64,000 bases of DNA, from NCBI RefSeq assembly GCF_020662345.1, contig NZ_VMOA01000003.1, positions 62,001-126,000 on the forward strand, read 5' to 3'. Source of the stretch: Methylobacterium sp. W2 (lineage in GTDB: Bacteria; Pseudomonadota; Alphaproteobacteria; Rhizobiales; Beijerinckiaceae). The notes under the pieces are model-generated. The model made no database searches, was not told where the DNA came from, and was given only the letters and a program-made list of their open reading frames with translations. The position numbers were made by a program, and so were the translations under genes. This document shows, piece by piece, positions 26,156-37,455 of the stretch; within the stretch, counting starts at the first letter, position 1; every line of letters begins with the position of its first letter.

Positions 26156-26281
26156 GCTGACGACCCGCAATGAGTCTTCAGCAGGTTGCCCAACACGCTC
26201 TTGACGCGCTGCGCCGATCCCGCAACACAACACGCCTACGTTGCATCCGAACATGGAGCGGCGTCCGCATCGGGGGGCGTA

Positions 26282-26896
26282 ATGAAGGGCAAAGTTTTGG
26301 CCGTGGCCGGCGCGGGGGCGCCTGGTGTCATTTCCGGCGAGGATGGACGACGCTATAGCTTCGCCATAACCGACATGCGCACCAGCCATCCCTACGTAGG
26401 GCAGGAGGTGGATTTCCAGGCGGAGGGCGATCTCGCTCGGGACGTCTACGCAATTGGAGGCGGCGGTCAGCAAACCGTCCAACAACCGCAGCGGGACTGG
26501 GTCAAGTTTTACTTCAGCCCCACGGGACGCCTCGGCCGAAGCGATTACTGGCTCTACGGCTTTCTGGTGATTCTCGTGGCAAGCCTGTTGCTCGGATGGA
26601 TCCCCGTCTTCGGGCAGATCCTGTCCCTGGTCTTCCTGTGGTCAGGCATTGCGTTGAATATCAAACGCTTCCACGATGTCGGCTATTCCGGCTGGTGGAA
26701 CTTCATTGCCGTCCCGCCGTCTCTCCTCGCGGTCATCGCGGCGGCGGCGAATCCCCGAGATCCCACCCTGGCGGTGGTTCTGGGCGTCGTTGCCGTCGTA
26801 GCAGCACTTTGGGCATTCTTCGCGATATTGATCGCACGAGGAGAAACCGGTCCCAACCGCTTCGGTCCCGACCCGCGCGACGAAGCGGCCAATTAA
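26282..26896 (+). CDS. DUF805 membrane protein
   Basis: 204 residues. An N-terminal soluble part of about 75 residues resembles a small beta domain (KGKVLAVAGAGAPGVISGEDGRRYSF...). The DUF805 signature follows: YFSPTGRLGRSDYWLYGFLV, then IALNIKRFHDVGYSGWW, with three or four predicted membrane helices. Family function is unknown. ATG at 26282 follows a GGGGGGCG tract. It lies alone between the rpoBC terminator and the str promoter, a site where most relatives go straight from rpoC to rpsL. Confidence 0.8.
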   Translation: MKGKVLAVAGAGAPGVISGEDGRRYSFAITDMRTSHPYVGQEVDFQAEGDLARDVYAIGGGGQQTVQQPQRDWVKFYFSPTGRLGRSDYWLYGFLVILVASLLLGWIPVFGQILSLVFLWSGIALNIKRFHDVGYSGWWNFIAVPPSLLAVIAAAANPRDPTLAVVLGVVAVVAALWAFFAILIARGETGPNRFGPDPRDEAAN

Positions 26897-26921
26897 GAAG
26901 CTTAATTATTGCCCGCAAGGA

Positions 26922-26950
26922 TTGACGTTCCGCCGTTCCCCGCATAGAAG
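26922..26950 (+). promoter_or_regulatory. Promoter of the str operon
   Basis: TTGACG at 26922-26927 and TAGAAG at 26945-26950 are spaced by 17 bases. The 295-base leader to rpsL contains hairpins CTGACA/TGTCAG near 27046 and GCGGATC/GATCCGC at 27145-27168. No gene is seen in it. Confidence 0.65.
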
Positions 26951-27245
26951 CACGCCACTCCGGCACAACAGCAGGACATAGCGAGTCGCGACCCTCGGGC
27001 CGAAAGACAATCGCTCATCCGGTTCCGGCACTCACATCGACTGACATCCTTGTCAGATCAGTAGGTACGAGCGCGCTGCAAGGCGTGATCCTCTGCCGAA
27101 CACGCGCCACGGGTCCTCACGGATCCATGGCGCATATTCGTTTTGCGGATCTTCTTTCGAGGATCCGCGACAGCTTGGAAACAGGCTGCCTCGTGAAGCC
27201 GAACATGGGATCGCGTCTCAGCGGTCCGAATGAAGAGGGCAGAGT

Positions 27246-27617
27246 ATGCCGACGATCAACCAGCTGATCGCACAGCCGCGTAAGGCGCAGAAGAGCCGCA
27301 ACAAGGTGCCGGCGCTCGACGCCTGCCCGCAGAAGCGTGGCGTTTGCACCCGCGTCTACACGACGACCCCGAAGAAGCCGAACTCGGCTCTCCGTAAGGT
27401 TGCCAAGGTCCGTCTGACCAACGGCTTCGAAGTCATCGGGTACATCCCCGGCGAAGGTCACAACCTTCAGGAGCACTCCGTGGTCATGATCCGCGGCGGC
27501 CGCGTGAAGGATCTTCCGGGCGTTCGCTACCACATCCTGCGCGGCGTGCTCGACACGCAGGGCGTCAAGGGTCGTAAGCAGCGCCGCTCCAAGTACGGCG
27601 CCAAGCGTCCGAAGTAA
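27246..27617 (+). CDS. rpsL: 30S ribosomal protein S12 (uS12)
   Basis: 123 residues ([15 protein letters not shown]). [12 protein letters not shown] carries the wild-type lysine pair corresponding to E. coli K42/K43, and [13 protein letters not shown] carries the second streptomycin-related lysine, so the sequence looks streptomycin-sensitive. It is the first gene of the str operon. Confidence 0.98.
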   Translation: MPTINQLIAQPRKAQKSRNKVPALDACPQKRGVCTRVYTTTPKKPNSALRKVAKVRLTNGFEVIGYIPGEGHNLQEHSVVMIRGGRVKDLPGVRYHILRGVLDTQGVKGRKQRRSKYGAKRPK

Positions 27618-27735
27618 GAACGGCGCCCGAAGCAAGAATTTCGTGCACCCCGTAAGGATGCCGCCGACCTCCATGAGGTTCCAGGTGGCCTGCGCGGGGT
27701 GGTTTCAAGACCTTGATTTATAGACGGAGCGAGCG

Positions 27736-28206
27736 ATGTCCCGCCGCCATTCTGCCGAAAAGCGTGAGATCATCCCGGACGCCAAGTACGGCGACATCGT
27801 GCTGACCAAGTTCATGAATTCGATCATGTACGAGGGCAAGAAGTCGATCGCCGAAGGTATAGTCTACGGCGCATTCGACATCGTCGAGAACCGTGCCCGT
27901 GCGAACCCGATCGAAGTGTTCCGCGCCGCTCTCGAGAACGTCGCTCCGGCGATCGAAGTTCGTTCCCGCCGCGTTGGCGGCGCGACCTACCAGGTCCCCG
28001 TCGAAGTCCGCACCGAGCGTCGTCAGGCCCTGGCGATACGTTGGCTGATCCAGGCCGCCCGTGGCCGCAACGACCGCACCATGGTCGAGCGCCTCTCGGC
28101 CGAACTCCTCGATGCCGCGAATAACCGTGGCAACGCGGTCAAGAAGCGGGAAGACACGCATCGGATGGCTGAAGCCAACCGTGCCTTCTCGCACTACCGC
28201 TGGTAA
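27736..28206 (+). CDS. rpsG: 30S ribosomal protein S7 (uS7)
   Basis: 156 residues ([20 protein letters not shown]). The conserved [15 protein letters not shown] and [21 protein letters not shown] end are present. S7 nucleates the 30S head and represses the str operon by binding the rpsL-rpsG spacer in E. coli; here that spacer is 118 bases. Confidence 0.98.
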   Translation: MSRRHSAEKREIIPDAKYGDIVLTKFMNSIMYEGKKSIAEGIVYGAFDIVENRARANPIEVFRAALENVAPAIEVRSRRVGGATYQVPVEVRTERRQALAIRWLIQAARGRNDRTMVERLSAELLDAANNRGNAVKKREDTHRMAEANRAFSHYRW

Positions 28207-28236
28207 GCGGCCCCGGACCCTTTCAGGAGCAATCCG

Positions 28237-30312
28237 ATGCCCCGCACGCATGCGATCGAGGACTACCGCAATTTCGGCATCATGGCTCACATTGATGCTG
28301 GCAAAACCACGACCACTGAGCGGATCCTCTACTACACCGGCAAGTCCCATAAGATCGGCGAAGTCCATGACGGCGCCGCCACGATGGATTGGATGACGCA
28401 GGAGCAGGAGCGTGGCATCACGATTACCTCCGCTGCGACCACCTGCTTCTGGCGCGACAAGCGCCTGAACATCATCGACACCCCCGGCCACGTGGATTTC
28501 ACCATCGAAGTGGAGCGCTCGCTCCGCGTCCTCGATGGCGCGGTCTGCGTGCTCGACGGCAACCAGGGCGTCGAGCCCCAGACCGAGACCGTCTGGCGTC
28601 AGGCTGACAAGTATGACGTTCCGCGCGTCGTGTTCGTCAACAAGATGGACAAGATCGGCGCCGACTTCTTCAAATGCGTCGCCGACATCATCGATCGCGT
28701 CGCCGGCAAGCCGGTTTGCCTTCAGCTGCCGATCGGCGCCGAGACGTCCTTCAAGGGCGTCATCGACCTGATCAAGATGAAGGCCATCGTCTGGACGTCC
28801 GAGAAGCTGGGTGCCGATTTCTCGGAGACCGAGATCCCGGCCGACCTCGCTGATCAGGCTGCAGAATACCGCATCAAGCTCGTCGAAGCCTGCGTCGAGA
28901 TGGATGACGATGCCATGTCGGCCTATCTCGACGGTGTCGAGCCGGATGCCGAGACGATGCATCGCCTCGTGCGCACCGCCGTCCAGCGTCGCGCCTTCCA
29001 CCCCGTGCTGTGCGGTTCGGCGTTCAAGAACAAGGGCGTTCAGCCCCTGCTCGACGCCGTCGTCGATTACCTGCCGTCTCCCGCGGATCGCGGCGAGATC
29101 AAGGGCCTCGACTTTAAGACCGAGGAAGAGATCGTCCGGCATCCGTCCGACAGCGATCCCTTTTCGATGCTCGCGTTCAAGATCATGGACGACCCCCATG
29201 TCGGCACGATCACGTTCTGCCGCGTCTATTCAGGCAAGGTCGAGTCGGGCGCCAACGTCATCAACTCGTCGCGCGACAAGAAGGAGCGTGTCGGTCGCAT
29301 GCTCCTCATGCACGCCAATAACCGCGAAGACGTCAAGGAAGCCTTCACCGGCGACATCGTCGCCCTGGCCGGCCTGAAGGATACCCGCACGGGCGATACC
29401 CTGTGCGATCCGAAGGACGCCGTCATCCTCGAGAAGATGGAGTTCCCGGAGCCCGTCATCGAGATCGCGGTGGAGCCGAAGTCGAAGGCCGATCAGGAGA
29501 AGCTCGGCATCGCTCTTGCCAAGCTCGCCGCGGAGGATCCGTCCTTCCGCGTCTCGACCGACCAGGAATCGGGCCAGACCATCCTTCGCGGGATGGGCGA
29601 GCTCCACCTCGACATCAAGGTCGACATCCTGCGCCGCACCTACATGGTCGACGCGAATATCGGCCAGCCGCAGGTGGCGTATCGTGAGAAGCTCACGAAG
29701 CGCACCGAGATCGACTACACCCACAAGAAGCAGACCGGTGGTACCGGTCAGTTCGCCCGGGTGAAGTTCGTCGTCGAGCCGAACGAGCCCGGCAAGGGCT
29801 TCGAGTTCTCGTCGAAGATCATCGGCGGCACGGTGCCCAAGGAATACATCCCGGGCGTCGAGAAGGGCCTCAACTCGGTGCTCGGCGCCGGTATCCTTGC
29901 CGGCTTCCCGGTGGTGGACATCAAGGTCGAGCTGATCGACGGCGCCTACCACGATGTCGACTCGTCGGCCCTGGCCTTCGAAATCGCCTCCCGTGCGGCG
30001 CTCCGCGAAGCCCTCCAGAAGGGCGGATCGGTCCTCCTCGAGCCGGTGATGAAAGTCGAAGTCGTCTCGCCGGAAGAGTATACCGGTTCGGTGATCGGCG
30101 ATCTGAACTCCCGCCGTGGCCAGATCCAGGGCCAGGACATGCGCGGCAATGCGAACGTCATCAACGCGATGGTGCCGCTGGCCAACATGTTCGGCTACGT
30201 GAACCAGCTGCGCTCCTTCTCCCAGGGCCGCGCGAACTTCACGATGCAATTCGACCATTACGAAGAGGTGCCGCGCGGCGAGGCCGAGAAGGTCGTCGCG
30301 AAGTACGCTTAA
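28237..30312 (+). CDS. fusA: Elongation factor G
   Basis: 691 residues. GTPase motifs [15 protein letters not shown] (near 18), DTPGHVDF (near 82) and NKMDK (near 136) are followed by domains [19 protein letters not shown] is in domain V. EF-G catalyses translocation and, with RRF, ribosome recycling. It is 30 bases after rpsG. Confidence 0.98.
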   Translation: MPRTHAIEDYRNFGIMAHIDAGKTTTTERILYYTGKSHKIGEVHDGAATMDWMTQEQERGITITSAATTCFWRDKRLNIIDTPGHVDFTIEVERSLRVLDGAVCVLDGNQGVEPQTETVWRQADKYDVPRVVFVNKMDKIGADFFKCVADIIDRVAGKPVCLQLPIGAETSFKGVIDLIKMKAIVWTSEKLGADFSETEIPADLADQAAEYRIKLVEACVEMDDDAMSAYLDGVEPDAETMHRLVRTAVQRRAFHPVLCGSAFKNKGVQPLLDAVVDYLPSPADRGEIKGLDFKTEEEIVRHPSDSDPFSMLAFKIMDDPHVGTITFCRVYSGKVESGANVINSSRDKKERVGRMLLMHANNREDVKEAFTGDIVALAGLKDTRTGDTLCDPKDAVILEKMEFPEPVIEIAVEPKSKADQEKLGIALAKLAAEDPSFRVSTDQESGQTILRGMGELHLDIKVDILRRTYMVDANIGQPQVAYREKLTKRTEIDYTHKKQTGGTGQFARVKFVVEPNEPGKGFEFSSKIIGGTVPKEYIPGVEKGLNSVLGAGILAGFPVVDIKVELIDGAYHDVDSSALAFEIASRAALREALQKGGSVLLEPVMKVEVVSPEEYTGSVIGDLNSRRGQIQGQDMRGNANVINAMVPLANMFGYVNQLRSFSQGRANFTMQFDHYEEVPRGEAEKVVAKYA

Positions 30313-30375
30313 GGCTTCCCGCCTTTTCCGGACCGCAGCAGCATCACCTGAAACACTGAGATTACGGAGGCTACG

Positions 30376-31562
30376 ATGGCCAAAGAGAAGTTTGCTCGTA
30401 CCAAGCCGCACTGCAACATCGGCACGATCGGTCACGTCGACCACGGCAAGACGTCGCTGACGGCGGCGATCACGAAGGTCCTGGCGGAGTCGGGCGGGGC
30501 GACGTTCACGGCCTACGACCAGATCGACAAGGCCCCCGAGGAGAAGGCCCGCGGCATCACGATTTCGACCGCCCACGTCGAGTACGAGACCGCCAACCGG
30601 CACTACGCCCACGTCGATTGCCCAGGCCACGCCGATTACGTGAAGAACATGATCACCGGTGCTGCCCAGATGGACGGCGCGATCCTGGTCGTGTCGGCCG
30701 CCGACGGCCCGATGCCGCAGACCCGCGAGCACATCCTGCTCGCCCGCCAGGTCGGCGTGCCGGCGCTGGTGGTGTTCCTCAACAAGGTCGACCTCGTCGA
30801 CGACGAGGAGCTCCTCGAGCTCGTCGAGATGGAGGTGCGCGAGCTCCTCTCCAAGTACGACTTCCCCGGCGACGACATCCCGATCACCAAGGGCTCGGCC
30901 AAGGTCGCCCTCGACAACGGCGACAAGGCCGTCGGCCACGACGCCGTGCTGGCCCTGATGGCCTCGGTGGACGCCTACATCCCGCAGCCGGAGCGTCCGA
31001 TCGACAAGCCGTTCCTGATGCCGATCGAGGACGTGTTCTCGATCTCGGGCCGCGGCACCGTGGTGACGGGTCGCGTCGAGCGCGGCATCGTCAAGGTCGG
31101 CGAGACCGTCGAGATCGTCGGCATCCGCGACACCCAGACCACCACGGTCACGGGCGTCGAGATGTTCCGCAAGCTGCTCGACCAGGGCCAGGCCGGCGAC
31201 AATGTCGGCGTGCTCCTGCGCGGCACCAAGCGCGAGGACGTCGAGCGCGGCCAGGTCGTGTGCAAGCCCGGCTCGGTCAAGCCCCACACCAAGTTCAAGG
31301 CCGAAGCCTACATCCTCACCAAGGAGGAGGGCGGCCGCCACACCCCGTTCTTCACCAACTACCGGCCGCAGTTCTACTTCCGCACCACCGACGTCACCGG
31401 CGTCTGCGAACTGCCCGAGGGCACCGAGATGGTGATGCCCGGTGACAGCGTCACCATGGACGTCACCCTCATCGTCCCCGTCGCCATGGAAGAGAAGCTC
31501 CGCTTCGCCATCCGTGAAGGCGGACGCACCGTCGGCGCCGGCGTCGTCGCCGCCATCAACGA
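30376..31562 (+). repeat. Direct repeat of about 1187 bp, copy 2 (tuf)
   Basis: Partner of 5619-6805 in the same orientation, 24.8 kb away. Recombination between them would delete secE, nusG, rpoBC and other essential genes, so only gene conversion can be tolerated. Confidence 0.9.
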
Positions 31563-31566
31563 TTAA
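30376..31566 (+). CDS. tuf: Elongation factor Tu (copy 2)
   Basis: 396 residues, same protein as the copy at 5619. This is the str-operon copy, 63 bases after fusA and preceded by GGAGG (ACGGAGGCTACG). The only coding differences seen are in the last codon (GAT versus GAC) and the stop (TAA versus TGA). Confidence 0.98.
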   Translation: MAKEKFARTKPHCNIGTIGHVDHGKTSLTAAITKVLAESGGATFTAYDQIDKAPEEKARGITISTAHVEYETANRHYAHVDCPGHADYVKNMITGAAQMDGAILVVSAADGPMPQTREHILLARQVGVPALVVFLNKVDLVDDEELLELVEMEVRELLSKYDFPGDDIPITKGSAKVALDNGDKAVGHDAVLALMASVDAYIPQPERPIDKPFLMPIEDVFSISGRGTVVTGRVERGIVKVGETVEIVGIRDTQTTTVTGVEMFRKLLDQGQAGDNVGVLLRGTKREDVERGQVVCKPGSVKPHTKFKAEAYILTKEEGGRHTPFFTNYRPQFYFRTTDVTGVCELPEGTEMVMPGDSVTMDVTLIVPVAMEEKLRFAIREGGRTVGAGVVAAIND

Positions 31567-31598
31567 GTTCGGTACGCTCAGTCTGCTGGGATCGACAG

Positions 31599-31628
31599 AG
31601 GGGCGGGTCCTCGCGCCCGCCCCTTCTT
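31599..31628 (+). terminator. Hairpin terminator after tuf copy 2
   Basis: AGGGGCGGG at 31599-31607 pairs with CCCGCCCCT at 31616-31624 (9 bp, 8-base loop), followed by TCTTAAG. The tail is weak, so partial read-through into the S10 cluster is likely. Confidence 0.6.
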
Positions 31629-31651
31629 AAGTCCCGCCAAGGTTTCAGGTC

Positions 31652-31960
<309 letters not shown>

Positions 31961-32010
31961 GTCCCGCGGGGATTTAGAGCTTACCGTAGAATCGCGCGAG
32001 GGAGACACCT

Positions 32011-32754
32011 ATGCGCTCAGGCGTCATTGCACAGAAGGTCGGCATGACCCGCATCTTTACGGATGCTGGCGAACATGTCCCCGTGACAGTGCTTAAAATC
32101 GATCAATGCCAGGTGGTTGCCCACCGTACCGTCGAGAAGAACGGCTACGTCGCCCTTCAGGTCGGCGTCGGCAAGGCCAAGGTGAAGAACGTGTCGGCTG
32201 CCGAGCGCGGCCGGTTCGCGGTCGCCAAGGTCGAGCCGAAGCAGAAGCTTGCCGAGTTCCGCGTGTCCGAGGACGCGCTGATCCCGGTCGGTGCCGAGAT
32301 CACCGCCGACCACTTCATCCCCGGTCAGTTCGTCGACGTGACGGGCACGACCACGGGTAAGGGCTTCGCCGGTGGTATGAAGCGCTGGAACTTCGGCGGT
32401 CTGCGCGCCACCCACGGCGTATCCATCTCGCACCGTTCGATCGGTTCGACCGGTGGCCGCCAGGATCCCGGCAAGACCTTCAAGAACAAGAAGATGCCCG
32501 GTCACATGGGCGTCGACCGGGTCACGACCCAGAACCTGCGCGTCGTGCGTACGGATCCCGAGCGTGGCCTCATCCTCGTCGAAGGCGCCGTCCCCGGTGT
32601 CGCCGGCGGCTGGATCCAGATCCGCGACGCGGTGAAGCGCAAGCTCCCCGCCGACGTGCCGCAGCCGGGCAAGTTCCGTGAGAACGGTTCCTCCGCTGCT
32701 CCCGCCACCGAAGCTCCGGCTCCCGAGGCTCCCGCTTCCGAGGAGAACGCGTGA
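32011..32754 (+). CDS. rplC: 50S ribosomal protein L3 (uL3)
   Basis: 247 residues ([20 protein letters not shown]). The rRNA-inserting loop [49 protein letters not shown] is present, read in segments. The C-terminus carries an Ala/Pro/Glu-rich tail of about 30 residues beyond the usual length, seen also in other alphaproteobacteria. Its stop shares one base with the rplD start. Confidence 0.97.
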   Translation: MRSGVIAQKVGMTRIFTDAGEHVPVTVLKIDQCQVVAHRTVEKNGYVALQVGVGKAKVKNVSAAERGRFAVAKVEPKQKLAEFRVSEDALIPVGAEITADHFIPGQFVDVTGTTTGKGFAGGMKRWNFGGLRATHGVSISHRSIGSTGGRQDPGKTFKNKKMPGHMGVDRVTTQNLRVVRTDPERGLILVEGAVPGVAGGWIQIRDAVKRKLPADVPQPGKFRENGSSAAPATEAPAPEAPASEENA

Positions 32755-33374
32755 TGAAGCTCGATATCACCACTCTCGACGGCGATGGCGCCGGGTCCAT
32801 CGACCTGGACGAGACCATCTTCGGTCTCGAGCCCCGCGCCGATCTGCTTCAGCGCATGGTGCGCTGGCAGCTTGCCAAGCGTCAGGCCGGCACCCATGCG
32901 GTGAAGAACCGTTCGGACGTCAACCGCACGCGCAAGAAGCTGTACAAGCAGAAGGGCACCGGTAACGCTCGTCACGGCGCCGCCTCCGCTCCGCAGTTCC
33001 GCGGCGGTGGACGCGCCTTCGGTCCGGTCGTGCGCAGCCATGCCCACGACCTGCCCAAGAAGGTCCGCGCTCTGGCTCTCCGCCACGCCCTGTCCGCCAA
33101 GGTGAAGGCCGAGACCCTCATCATCGTGGACGACGTGACGCTCGCCGACGGCAAGACCAGGAACCTGGTCGAGCGGTTCGAGAAGATGGGCCTGTCCAGC
33201 GCGCTGATCATCAGCGGCGCCGAGGTCGACGTGAACTTCGGTCGCGCCGCCCGCAACATCCCGCAGATCGACGTCCTGCCGGTCCAGGGCATCAACGTCT
33301 ACGACATCCTGCGTCGCGACAAGCTCGTGCTGACGCGCGCAGCGATCGATGCGCTGGAGGCGCGATTCAAATGA
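32754..33374 (+). CDS. rplD: 50S ribosomal protein L4 (uL4)
   Basis: 206 residues ([15 protein letters not shown]). [16 protein letters not shown] and [23 protein letters not shown] form the extended tunnel loop. ATG at 32754 overlaps the rplC stop by one base, and its own stop overlaps rplW by 4. L4 represses the S10 operon in gamma-proteobacteria. Confidence 0.97.
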   Translation: MKLDITTLDGDGAGSIDLDETIFGLEPRADLLQRMVRWQLAKRQAGTHAVKNRSDVNRTRKKLYKQKGTGNARHGAASAPQFRGGGRAFGPVVRSHAHDLPKKVRALALRHALSAKVKAETLIIVDDVTLADGKTRNLVERFEKMGLSSALIISGAEVDVNFGRAARNIPQIDVLPVQGINVYDILRRDKLVLTRAAIDALEARFK

Positions 33375-33667
33375 GTGCCGATCCGCGCCACTACGACATC
33401 ATCGTCTCCCCGGTCATCACCGAGAAGGCGACGAACCTCACCGAGCAGAACAAGGTCGTCTTCCGGGTCTCCCCGAAGGCTACCAAGCCGCAGATCAAAG
33501 AAGCGGTCGAGAAGCTGTTCGACGTCAAGGTCACGGGCGTGAACACGCTCGTCACCAAGGGCAAGAAGAAGATTTTCCGCGGGCTTCGCGGACAGCGTTC
33601 GGACGTGAAGAAAGCGATCGTGACCCTCGCCGAGGGTGAAACGATCGACGTCACGACCGGGCTCTGA
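33371..33667 (+). CDS. rplW: 50S ribosomal protein L23 (uL23)
   Basis: 98 residues. [23 protein letters not shown] and the [20 protein letters not shown] segment are typical. L23 lies at the tunnel exit and is the docking site for trigger factor and SRP. The ATGA overlap with rplD indicates coupled translation. Confidence 0.97.
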   Translation: MSADPRHYDIIVSPVITEKATNLTEQNKVVFRVSPKATKPQIKEAVEKLFDVKVTGVNTLVTKGKKKIFRGLRGQRSDVKKAIVTLAEGETIDVTTGL

Positions 33668-33692
33668 CACGAAAAGCGTTAGGATCAAGCCG

Positions 33693-34529
33693 ATGGCCTT
33701 GAAGACATTCAAACCGGTCACGCCGAGCCTTCGCCAGCTCGTGCTTGTCGACCGCCGTGAGCTCTACAAGGGCAAGCCGGTCAAGAAGCTCACCGAGGGC
33801 AAGTCGTCCTCGGGCGGCCGCAACAACCTCGGTCGCATCACCGTCCGCTTCCGCGGCGGTGGACACAAGCGCACCCTGCGCAACGTCGATTTCAAGCGGC
33901 GTGAGCAGCTCGGCGTCGCCGCGACGGTGGAGCGGATCGAGTACGATCCCAACCGTACGGCGTTCATCGCGCTGATCACCTTCCCCGACGGCGTGCAGAG
34001 CTACATCATCGCTCCTCAGCGCCTGTCGCCGGGCGACAAGGTGATTGCCGCCGAGCAGGTCGACATCAAGCCGGGCAATGCCGGCCCGGTCGGCAACATG
34101 CCGGTGGGCACCATCGTCCACAACGTCGAGCTGAAGATCGGCAAGGGCGGCGCGATCGCCCGTTCGGCCGGGAACTACGCCCAGATCGTCGGACGCGACC
34201 AGGGCTACGTCACGCTGCGCCTGAACTCGGGAGAGCAGCGCCTGGTCCACGGCCAGTGCTTCGCCAGTGTCGGTGCGGTGTCGAACCCGGACCACATGAA
34301 CATCTCCCTCGGCAAGGCCGGTCGCAATCGCTGGCTCGGCAAGCGCCCGCACGTCCGCGGCGTTGCCATGAACCCGGTCGATCACCCGCACGGCGGCGGT
34401 GAGGGTCGTACCTCGGGCGGCCGTAACCCGGTCACGCCCTGGGGCGTGCCCACCAAGGGGAAGAAGACCCGCTCCAACAAGCGGACCGACGTCTTCATCC
34501 TCGCCAGCCGTCACAACCGCAAGAAGTAA
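33693..34529 (+). CDS. rplB: 50S ribosomal protein L2 (uL2)
   Basis: 278 residues ([21 protein letters not shown]). [22 protein letters not shown] is present near the N-terminus. The peptidyl-transferase-proximal [24 protein letters not shown] includes the conserved histidine near 230. ATG at 33693 was chosen; the frame is open upstream inside rplW. Confidence 0.98.
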   Translation: MALKTFKPVTPSLRQLVLVDRRELYKGKPVKKLTEGKSSSGGRNNLGRITVRFRGGGHKRTLRNVDFKRREQLGVAATVERIEYDPNRTAFIALITFPDGVQSYIIAPQRLSPGDKVIAAEQVDIKPGNAGPVGNMPVGTIVHNVELKIGKGGAIARSAGNYAQIVGRDQGYVTLRLNSGEQRLVHGQCFASVGAVSNPDHMNISLGKAGRNRWLGKRPHVRGVAMNPVDHPHGGGEGRTSGGRNPVTPWGVPTKGKKTRSNKRTDVFILASRHNRKK

Positions 34530-34534
34530 CCCTC

Positions 34535-34813
34535 ATGGCACGCTCGCTCTGGAAGGGGCCGTTCATCGACGGCTACCTCCTCAAGAAGGCTGAGACCGCT
34601 CGCGGATCCAGCCGCAACGAAGTCATCAAGATCTGGAGCCGTCGCTCCACGATCCTGCCGCAGTTCGTCGGGCTCACCTTCGGTGTGCACAACGGACAGA
34701 AGCATATCCCGGTCTACGTGTCCGAGGAGATGGTCGGTCATAAGTTCGGCGAGTTCTCGCCGACCCGTACCTTCCATGGCCACGCAGCCGACAAGAAGGC
34801 GAAGAGGCGCTGA
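34535..34813 (+). CDS. rpsS: 30S ribosomal protein S19 (uS19)
   Basis: 92 residues ([20 protein letters not shown]). [21 protein letters not shown] and [16 protein letters not shown] are typical. It is 5 bases after rplB and abuts rplV. Confidence 0.98.
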   Translation: MARSLWKGPFIDGYLLKKAETARGSSRNEVIKIWSRRSTILPQFVGLTFGVHNGQKHIPVYVSEEMVGHKFGEFSPTRTFHGHAADKKAKRR

Positions 34814-34814
34814 G

Positions 34815-35201
34815 ATGGGCAAGCAAGCCACCCCCCGCGCGCTCCCCGAGAACGAAGCGAAGGCCGTCGCGCGCATGCTGCGCGTGAGCCCTCAGAAGCT
34901 CAATCTCGTTGCGCAACTCATCCGCGGTAAGAAGGTCGAGTCGGCTTTGGCCGACCTGGAATTCTCCCGCAAGCGGATCGCCCGCGAGGTCAAGAAGTGC
35001 CTCGAGAGCGCCATCGCCAATGCCGAGAACAACCATGACCTCGATGTCGACGATCTCGTCGTCTCCGAGGCGTTCGTCGGCAAGGCGCTCGTGCTCAAGC
35101 GGTTCCACGCCCGTGCGCGTGGCCGCGGCGCCCGCATCCTGAAGCCCTTCGCGAACCTCACCATCGTGGTGCGCGAAGTCCCGACCGCCGAAGCGGCGTG
35201 A
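34815..35201 (+). CDS. rplV: 50S ribosomal protein L22 (uL22)
   Basis: 128 residues ([28 protein letters not shown]). [28 protein letters not shown] forms the beta-hairpin reaching into the exit tunnel. ATG at 34815 is one base after the rpsS stop. Confidence 0.98.
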   Translation: MGKQATPRALPENEAKAVARMLRVSPQKLNLVAQLIRGKKVESALADLEFSRKRIAREVKKCLESAIANAENNHDLDVDDLVVSEAFVGKALVLKRFHARARGRGARILKPFANLTIVVREVPTAEAA

Positions 35202-35211
35202 GGAGGACCTG

Positions 35212-35952
35212 ATGGGCCAGAAAGTCAATCCGATCGGTCTGCGGCTCGGTATCAACCGGACCTGGGACTCCCGCTGGTTCGCCCAGAAGGGTGAATACGC
35301 CAAGCTGATGCACGAGGACGTGGCCATCCGCGCCGCCCTCATGAAGCAGCTGAAGCAGGCGGCGGTCTCGAAGATCGTCATCGAGCGTCCGCACCGGAAG
35401 TGCCGCGTCACCATCCACTCGGGTCGTCCGGGCGTGGTGATCGGCAAGAAGGGCGCGGATATCGAGAAGCTGCGCAAGCTCGTCGGCACCCTTACCAAGG
35501 CCGACGTGACAATCAACATCGTCGAGGTGCGCAAGCCCGAGATCGATGCCACCCTGGTGGCCGATTCGATCGCCCAGCAGCTCGAGCGTCGTGTCGCTTT
35601 CCGTCGTGCCATGAAGCGCGCCGTGCAGTCGGCCATGCGTCTCGGTGCCGAAGGCATCCGGATCAACTGTTCGGGTCGTCTCGGCGGCGCCGAGATCGCT
35701 CGCCAGGAATGGTACCGCGAAGGTCGCGTCCCGCTGCATACCCTGCGCGCGGATGTCGATTACGGCGTGGCGACCGCCTTCACGACCTACGGGACGTGCG
35801 GAATCAAGGTGTGGGTGTTCAAGGGCGAAATCCTCGAACACGACCCGATGGCGCAGGACAAGCGCGCTCAGGAAGAAGGCGGCCGTTCGGGCGGACGTCG
35901 CGAGCGCGATGGCGAGGGTGGCCGCGAACGCGGCCGGCGCGACCACGCCTGA
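35212..35952 (+). CDS. rpsC: 30S ribosomal protein S3 (uS3)
   Basis: 246 residues ([23 protein letters not shown]). The KH domain with [16 protein letters not shown] and the C-terminal [27 protein letters not shown] are present. A basic Arg/Gly-rich tail of about 25 residues ends the protein. S3 forms part of the mRNA entry tunnel. Confidence 0.98.
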   Translation: MGQKVNPIGLRLGINRTWDSRWFAQKGEYAKLMHEDVAIRAALMKQLKQAAVSKIVIERPHRKCRVTIHSGRPGVVIGKKGADIEKLRKLVGTLTKADVTINIVEVRKPEIDATLVADSIAQQLERRVAFRRAMKRAVQSAMRLGAEGIRINCSGRLGGAEIARQEWYREGRVPLHTLRADVDYGVATAFTTYGTCGIKVWVFKGEILEHDPMAQDKRAQEEGGRSGGRRERDGEGGRERGRRDHA

Positions 35953-36001
35953 GGCGTGATCGCGTATGCCCGTTAGCCATAGAAGGTGTTGAGAGGCTGC
36001 C

Positions 36002-36415
36002 ATGTTGCAACCCAAGAAGACCAGGTTTCGTAAGCAGTTCAAGGGTCGCATCCACGGTGCGGCCAAGGGCGGCTTCGACCTGAATTTCGGGACCTTTGGC
36101 CTGAAGGCCATCGAACCCGAGCGCGTCACCGCACGGCAGATCGAGGCGGCTCGCCGCGCGATCACCCGTGAAATGAAGCGCCAGGGCCGTGTTTGGATCC
36201 GGATCTTCCCGGACGTTCCGGTCACGGCAAAGCCCACCGAAGTCCGAATGGGCTCCGGTAAGGGTGCACCCGAGTTCTGGGCTGCCCGCGTGCATCCCGG
36301 ACGTATCATGTTCGAAGTCGACGGCGTCGCCGAGGACATCGCCAAGGAGGCCCTGCGCCTCGGTGCGGCGAAGCTCCCGATCCGCACGCGCGTCGTTCAG
36401 CGCATCGCTGACTAA
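36002..36415 (+). CDS. rplP: 50S ribosomal protein L16 (uL16)
   Basis: 137 residues ([19 protein letters not shown]). [27 protein letters not shown] and [16 protein letters not shown] are typical. L16 contacts A-site tRNA. The 49-base spacer after rpsC is longer than the other spacers in this cluster. Confidence 0.98.
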   Translation: MLQPKKTRFRKQFKGRIHGAAKGGFDLNFGTFGLKAIEPERVTARQIEAARRAITREMKRQGRVWIRIFPDVPVTAKPTEVRMGSGKGAPEFWAARVHPGRIMFEVDGVAEDIAKEALRLGAAKLPIRTRVVQRIAD

Positions 36416-36427
36416 GGGGAGGGGATC

Positions 36428-36643
36428 ATGAAGTCGTCACAGAGACAGTCGGATCTGGCCGCCCTGTCGCCCGATCAGCTGAACGATGAGCTGCTGAACC
36501 TGAAGAAGGAGCAGTTTAACCTGCGCTTCCAGGGCGCCACCGGCCAGCTCGAGAACGTCGCACGGGTCCGTGAGGTCCGCCGCGATATCGCCCGCGTTCG
36601 CACTCTCCAGCGTCAGAAGACGCTGAAGTCCGCGCAGGCTTGA
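36428..36643 (+). CDS. rpmC: 50S ribosomal protein L29 (uL29)
   Basis: 71 residues: [23 protein letters not shown] and [23 protein letters not shown], the two-helix L29 fold at the tunnel exit. AGGGGAGGGG lies upstream of the ATG. Confidence 0.97.
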   Translation: MKSSQRQSDLAALSPDQLNDELLNLKKEQFNLRFQGATGQLENVARVREVRRDIARVRTLQRQKTLKSAQA

Positions 36644-36653
36644 GGAGTACACC

Positions 36654-36920
36654 ATGCCGAAGCGCGTATTGCAGGGCGTCGTCGTCAGCGACAAGGGCGA
36701 GAAGACCATCGTCGTGAAGGTGGAGCGTCGCTTCACCCATCCGGTGATGAAGAAGACGGTCCGTCGTTCGAAGAACTACCACGCCCACGACGAGACCAAC
36801 GTCGCCAAGGTCGGCCAGACCGTGTCGATCGAGGAATGCCGTCCGTTCTCGAAGACCAAGACCTGGAAGCTCATCGAAGGTGGCGCAGCCGCCGTGGAAT
36901 CACCTTCCGCCGAAGCGTGA
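36654..36920 (+). CDS. rpsQ: 30S ribosomal protein S17 (uS17)
   Basis: 88 residues ([27 protein letters not shown]). [19 protein letters not shown] and [12 protein letters not shown] are typical. It is the last gene of the S10 unit here, because a strong terminator follows at 36939. Confidence 0.97.
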   Translation: MPKRVLQGVVVSDKGEKTIVVKVERRFTHPVMKKTVRRSKNYHAHDETNVAKVGQTVSIEECRPFSKTKTWKLIEGGAAAVESPSAEA

Positions 36921-36938
36921 GCCCGATGCAGGGTCGTT

Positions 36939-36970
36939 AAAGCGGGCGCAGCTTCTGCGCCCGCTTTTTT
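36939..36970 (+). terminator. Intrinsic terminator between rpsQ and rplN
   Basis: A perfect 13-bp stem (36939-36951 with 36955-36967), a 3-base loop and a run of six T residues. It separates the S10 and spc units, which are usually read through. Confidence 0.92.
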
Positions 36971-37232
36971 GCGTCGTCCATCGGTCACCGGGGACACCGG
37001 ATCGCGTATCGGGTCGCCTGCATGATGCGGCTGGTCTTCCGCAGCACCCGCGGACGAATCATCCGACGTCGATATTACGAAAAGCACCGTCGTGCCTTGC
37101 GGCCGACATGACCGTTCGTCGTGTGTCGACGTGCGGCGCTTGCTGAAAGGGCGCGACGGCGACGCGAACCGCCCTGTTTTCCTGCTCTCGGCAGGGCGCC
37201 CGGGTCGATCGCATCATTGCAGCCGCGCGTCT
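36971..37232. other. rpsQ-rplN gap, no gene identified
   Basis: About 260 bases without a recognisable gene or RNA. Codon-like bias is absent and the short open frames have no ribosome-binding sites. With the terminator and promoter on either side, it isolates the two ribosomal operons. Confidence 0.55.
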
Positions 37233-37262
37233 TTGCTCTTGCACGGGGCGGGTCTCTATAGT
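37233..37262 (+). promoter_or_regulatory. Candidate promoter of the spc cluster
   Basis: TTGCTC at 37233-37238 and TATAGT at 37257-37262 are spaced by 18 bases. The -10 element is close to consensus. The leader to rplN would be about 185 bases. Confidence 0.5.
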
Positions 37263-37455
37263 AACAGGCCGTCCTTCGCGACATGCAAAAGGGTGTTCGC
37301 ACTCTTGGACCGCGGCGACCGCGCCGGCGTTGAGAAACGCCGAATGCGCGGTCCTTCTATATGAGCCGGGGACATCAGATCCCCATCAGACGTCGTCCGC
37401 CGGACAATACCGTCCGTGTGCGGAAACCCGTCTGAAACAAGGAAAGGTCACTCTC

